Origin: Kyrpidia tusciae DSM 2912
GTDB taxonomy: Bacteria; Bacillota; Bacilli; Kyrpidiales; Kyrpidiaceae
Assembly: GCF_000092905.1 (NCBI RefSeq)
Contig: NC_014098.1
Coordinates: 248,001 to 312,000, forward strand
Direction: 5' to 3'
DNA length: 64,000 nt
How positions within the stretch are numbered: the first letter of the stretch is position 1; every line of letters begins with the position of its first letter. Shown piece after piece: positions 60,962 through 64,000 of this stretch. The notes beneath the pieces are model-generated. The model had not been told where the DNA came from, ran no database searches, and saw nothing but the letters and a program-made list of their open reading frames with translations. A program made the translations under genes and the position numbers.

Positions 60962-62239
60962 TCATAAATACCTGAGGAAGACATACAGGTGGGCGATGGC
61001 AATCGAGAGGACCATCAAGGGAAAACCGACCAAGAAGAAGCGCAGAAAGGTAATTCCCTGTCCCTCTTTGGCCGCCATTCCCGCTACGATGACGTTGGCA
61101 CTTGCACCGATCAATGACCCGTTTCCTCCCAGGCAGGCTCCGAGAGACAGACTCCACCATAGCGGATCCAAATTTGTCAAGCCCAAGGATCCCATTTCCT
61201 TAATCAAGGGAATCATGGTGGCGACAAAGGGAATGTTGTCCACGAAGGTGGAAGCGATGGCACTCACCCATAGAATGAGCAATGATGCCCCAGCGATATT
61301 GTTGCCCGTCCAACTAATCACCTGTTTGGCCAATGCGGTAATGACTCCGGTGACCTCGAGGCCGGACACCAGTACAAATAGACCCACGAAAAAGAAGATT
61401 GTCCCCCACTCGACGTGGGCCAGAGCCTCCTCGAGATAGCGCTCACCCGTAAGCAGAAGGAGCAGGGTCGCCCCTGATAAAGCGATCGTTGCCGATTCAA
61501 TGTGAAGGATAGGGTGCAAGAAAAACCCGAGCATCGTGAGAAGCAACACAACAACCGATTTCTTTAGAAGGGTGATATCGGTGATCTCGGCTTTTTCATC
61601 CAACTCAAGTATTTGCTGTCTTACATCCTCGTCGGCCCGGAGATATTTTCGGTAAATCAGCGAAAGGACCCCGAGGGTGACGACAAGAATGATGAGAGAA
61701 ATACCCGCAAGGTTGGTGATAAAATCCACAAATGTCAGCTCTTTGACCGCCGTTCCAATCATGATATTGGGCGGATCACCGATCATGGTGGCCGTACCCC
61801 CGATGTTCGAGGACAGGATCAACGAAATCAAAAAAGGTATCGGCGGCAACGCCAACCGGCGGACAATGCTGAAAGTGACTGGGACCATGAGAAGTACCGT
61901 CGTCACATTGTCCAGAAACGCGGAAGCGATGGCTGTGATCAGATTCAGGGCCCAAAAAATTCGCATTGGGTCCCCCTTTACGGCTTTCGCTGCTCGGATT
62001 CCAAGATATTTGAATACACCGGTGCGCCCGGTGATGTTGACGATAATCATCATTCCGACCAGTAATCCGATGGTTCCAAAATCAACGTGCTGTATTGCCG
62101 TTTGTTGGTCCACAACTCCGAGCAGGATCATGAGGATCCCGCCAACCATCGCGATAACCGTCCGGTGGATTTTCTCGCTGATAATCACGGCGTAGGTCAG
62201 CAAAAAAATTCCTATCGCCAACAGGGCTTGATGTTCCAT
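60962..62239 (-). CDS. ArsB/NhaD-superfamily ion permease (1)
   Basis: A 425-residue membrane protein with about 11 helices. DFGTIGLLVGMMIIVNITGRTGVF, SAFLDNVTTVLLMVPVTF, GDPPNIMIG and FVDNIPFVATMIPLIKEM, then CLGGNGSLIGASANVI, show the two-fold repeat of the ArsB/NhaD ion transporter superfamily. The substrate may be an anion or Na+/H+; the family also includes arsenite pumps, but no arsR or arsC is nearby. It lies downstream of a close paralogue on the same strand, 31 bases after its stop, and 34 bases before the hydrolase start. These three genes may form one operon. Confidence 0.86.
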   Translation of the reverse strand: MEHQALLAIGIFLLTYAVIISEKIHRTVIAMVGGILMILLGVVDQQTAIQHVDFGTIGLLVGMMIIVNITGRTGVFKYLGIRAAKAVKGDPMRIFWALNLITAIASAFLDNVTTVLLMVPVTFSIVRRLALPPIPFLISLILSSNIGGTATMIGDPPNIMIGTAVKELTFVDFITNLAGISLIILVVTLGVLSLIYRKYLRADEDVRQQILELDEKAEITDITLLKKSVVVLLLTMLGFFLHPILHIESATIALSGATLLLLLTGERYLEEALAHVEWGTIFFFVGLFVLVSGLEVTGVITALAKQVISWTGNNIAGASLLILWVSAIASTFVDNIPFVATMIPLIKEMGSLGLTNLDPLWWSLSLGACLGGNGSLIGASANVIVAGMAAKEGQGITFLRFFLVGFPLMVLSIAIAHLYVFLRYL

Positions 62240-62270
62240 GTCTCTTTCGGCCCACCCCTTTCTCTCGCCG

Positions 62271-63554
62271 TCAGTGAATCAGATACCGGAGGTACACATA
62301 TGCGGCGCTGATCGCGATCGATAGGATCATCAAGGGAAATCCGAGGATGAGGTACTGCACAAAGGAAATCCGGTGTCCTTCTTTATCTGCCAACCCCGCT
62401 ACGATCAGATTGGCACTGGCCCCGATTAGGGTTCCATTCCCTCCAAGGCAGGCGCCGAGAGATAAGCTCCACCACAGCGGATCCAAGTTTGTGAGGCCCA
62501 TGTGTCCCATTTCCTGGACCATCGGGATCATGGTGGCGACGAAGGGGATGTTGTCCAAAAACGCGGAAACAAGGGCACTCATCCACAGAATCAGCATAAC
62601 GGTCGCATTCAATCTCCCCCCCGTTAACTCCAGGGCAGCCCGGGCCAAAGTTTCGATCACACCCGTTTCTACGAGACCGGCAATGATCACAAACAGACCG
62701 GTAAAAAAGAAAATCGTGGTCCATTCGACCTTAGCTAGGGCCCTCTCCACTTGCTTTTCGTCGGTTAACAGGAGAAGCACAAAGGCCCCGGATAAAGCGA
62801 TGGTTGCACTATCCAAGTGAAGCTTTTGATGAAGAAAAAAACCGAAAATCGTCAAGGCCAAGACACTGAGGCTCTTTTTCAATAGCACGGGATTTGTGAT
62901 TTCAGTTTTTTCCTCCAGTGTCATCAGGGTCTCTTTGCGTTCAGCCGACGCGTCAAGAGATCGGCGAAAAATAAGGGCCATTAATCCGATGGTCACCACT
63001 AAAATGATCGCGGAAACGATGCCTAAGTTATTGATAAAATCAAGAAACGTGAGGTTTGGGTTTGCACTTCCGATCATGATGTTTGGCGGGTCACCAATGA
63101 GGGTGGCGGTACCGCCAATATTGGAAGCCAAAATCTGTGCCATTAAATAAGGGTAAGGGGAGATCCCCAGTCGTTGCGTCACGTTAAAAGTGACGGGCAC
63201 CATCAGCAAAACCGTTGTTACATTATCCAAAAATGCGGATACCACCGCGGTGACGACTGCCACTGCGACTAAAATCAGAATCGGCTCACCCCTGGCTTTT
63301 TTGGCTGTCCAAATCGCCAAGTATGAGAACACCCCGGTTTGCGCAGTAATGTTTACGAGAACCATCATTCCGATTAATAAACCTAGCGTATTAAAATCAA
63401 TGTGATGGATGGCCATGTCCTGGTCGACGATGCCTAATAAAATCACCAGTGCCGCTCCGACCATACTGATGATCGCACGGTGAACCCATTCGGATACGAT
63501 AAACGCATAGGTGATCACAAAAATTCCTACGGCCAATAGAGCTGTATGATCCAT
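62271..63554 (-). CDS. ArsB/NhaD-superfamily ion permease (2)
   Basis: A 427-residue paralogue of the downstream permease, sharing the same motifs (SAFLDNVTTVLLMVPVTF, GDPPNIMIG, FLDNIPFVATMIP, CLGGNGTLIGASANLIV). The ATG at 63554 has GGAGG five bases upstream; 63557 is possible. A tandem duplication is the simplest origin. Loop sequences differ, so the two may have different specificities or form a pair. The divergent gene beyond is metH. Confidence 0.86.
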   Translation of the reverse strand: MDHTALLAVGIFVITYAFIVSEWVHRAIISMVGAALVILLGIVDQDMAIHHIDFNTLGLLIGMMVLVNITAQTGVFSYLAIWTAKKARGEPILILVAVAVVTAVVSAFLDNVTTVLLMVPVTFNVTQRLGISPYPYLMAQILASNIGGTATLIGDPPNIMIGSANPNLTFLDFINNLGIVSAIILVVTIGLMALIFRRSLDASAERKETLMTLEEKTEITNPVLLKKSLSVLALTIFGFFLHQKLHLDSATIALSGAFVLLLLTDEKQVERALAKVEWTTIFFFTGLFVIIAGLVETGVIETLARAALELTGGRLNATVMLILWMSALVSAFLDNIPFVATMIPMVQEMGHMGLTNLDPLWWSLSLGACLGGNGTLIGASANLIVAGLADKEGHRISFVQYLILGFPLMILSIAISAAYVYLRYLIH

Positions 63555-63686
63555 CATGTCCTCCGGCGCGCCTCCCCTGCTACTATACCACATGGAGCCT
63601 AGGTTATACCAAAGCGTTTTAGTGGCTGCCTTTGTAGCTTGTCCGCATGGGCTCTAACTCCGAAAAGGACACCAGATCCACTAAAT

Positions 63687-63715
63687 TTGAAAAGAGGAAG
63701 CAGGTTCGGTAATAT
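63687..63715 (+). promoter_or_regulatory. Sigma-A promoter of metH
   Basis: TTGAAA (63687-63692), 17-base spacer, TAATAT (63710-63715), giving a leader of about 90 bases to the ATG at 63814. I see no S-box (SAM riboswitch) in it. Confidence 0.6.
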
Positions 63716-63813
63716 AGGCGTGAAATGACCGCGGCGGTTAGGAAGAGTATTTCGATGGCATCGTCATATGGGCTTGATATCCGAGCTGTCCGCTGTGCCA
63801 AGGGAGGTGGGGC

Positions 63814-64000
63814 ATGACGTTGGGACAGAATATCCAATCGGTTCAGCTGGCAAAGAGGCGCCCGGAGCTTCTGGAGCGCCGTCTCAAAGAGGCGATTCTG
63901 GTGCTGGACGGGGCAATGGGGACGATGATCCAGCAACAAGGCTTAACAGCCGCGGATTTTGGCGGCGAGGCCCAGGAGGGGTGCAATGAGGTCCTCAACT
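63814..64000 (+). CDS. metH: Methionine synthase (cobalamin-dependent), N-terminal start, cut by window end
   Basis: The first 62 residues of a longer protein. The segment [18 protein letters not shown] is the characteristic start of the homocysteine-binding domain of MetH (also of betaine-homocysteine methyltransferases). The ATG at 63814 follows AAGGGAGGTGGGGC. Only the homocysteine domain start is visible, so a shorter MmuM/BHMT-like enzyme is not fully excluded, but the sequence looks like MetH. It is divergent from the permease pair. Confidence 0.82.
   Translation, partial: MTLGQNIQSVQLAKRRPELLERRLKEAILVLDGAMGTMIQQQGLTAADFGGEAQEGCNEVLN

Noticed and set aside
60962-63554. Calling the two permeases arsenite pumps (arsB)
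   Set aside because: The superfamily is shared with NhaD and other ion carriers and there is no arsR, arsA or arsC nearby.
63594-63813. SAM (S-box) riboswitch upstream of metH
   Set aside because: The short leader lacks the S-box core and any terminator/antiterminator pair; only a plain sigma-A promoter is visible.

Overview
The window reads as a chromosome segment of a GC-rich, spore-former-type Firmicute. Supporting signs are strong AGGAGG ribosome sites, many GTG/TTG starts, lipoprotein-anchored c-type cytochromes, ResA/CcdA cytochrome maturation and a Bacillus-type PDH operon. From memory it most resembles Alicyclobacillaceae such as Kyrpidia, but no database search was possible. It is gene-dense and mostly chromosomal core or metabolic accessory DNA, with one IS607-type element, several decayed genes and no rRNA, tRNA or CRISPR array that I can see.

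Layout. 1-2186: end of an NCS1 permease, a nitrilase-family amidase and a cyclase-family hydrolase, a small catabolic operon. 2309-4205: two tandem TsdA-like dihaem lipoprotein cytochromes. 4405-5810: remnant of an SDH-type Clp-fold protease and a WYL regulator. 6039-11134: an ECF sigma factor with a membrane partner and an orphan ABC ATPase, separated by an IS607-type element (serine recombinase plus a TnpB-related protein). 11227-17424: small unknown protein, CPA2 antiporter, ThDP enzyme, cytoplasmic histidine kinase. 17699-22267: divergent metal module (CDF exporter and response regulator one way, sensor kinase and multicopper oxidase the other). 22323-27467: purU, asnB, a VIT1-like transporter and a frameshifted trpB. 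27564-29592: second ECF sigma factor with its anti-sigma-like partner. 29774-34874: sigma-54 activator, then a sigma-54 promoter and a biotin carboxylase / biotin carrier / enoyl-CoA hydratase operon. 35145-44729: chemoreceptor, CNNM/CorC-type protein, Lin0512 protein, thioredoxin-like protein, GGDEF-EAL protein, AprX-like subtilase, DJ-1/PfpI protein, HAD phosphatase, CDGSH protein. 45081-49940: pdhABCD. 50089-54700: sigma-54 activator flanked by a CoA ligase and an MHS-type transporter, each with a consensus -24/-12 promoter. 54868-60167: PLP-decarboxylase-like protein lacking its lysine, then a CstR-type persulfide-responsive cluster (two rhodaneses, CstR, DUF302, methyltransferase, ResA, CcdA). 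60181-64000: alpha/beta hydrolase, two tandem ArsB/NhaD-type permeases and the start of metH.

Themes. Sulfur chemistry recurs (thiosulfate-dehydrogenase-like cytochromes, CstR/rhodanese cluster, thiol-disulfide proteins). Transcription is layered: two ECF operons share a TAAC-N17-CGTC promoter, and two sigma-54 activators sit beside three consensus -24/-12 promoters. Gene decay is visible at four places: the SDH protease remnant, a G7-tract frameshift in trpB, a nonsense codon in the first rhodanese, and the interrupted ECF/ABC locus. Start codons were often moved downstream of the longest open frame to fit a ribosome site; functions are assigned by motif reading only.
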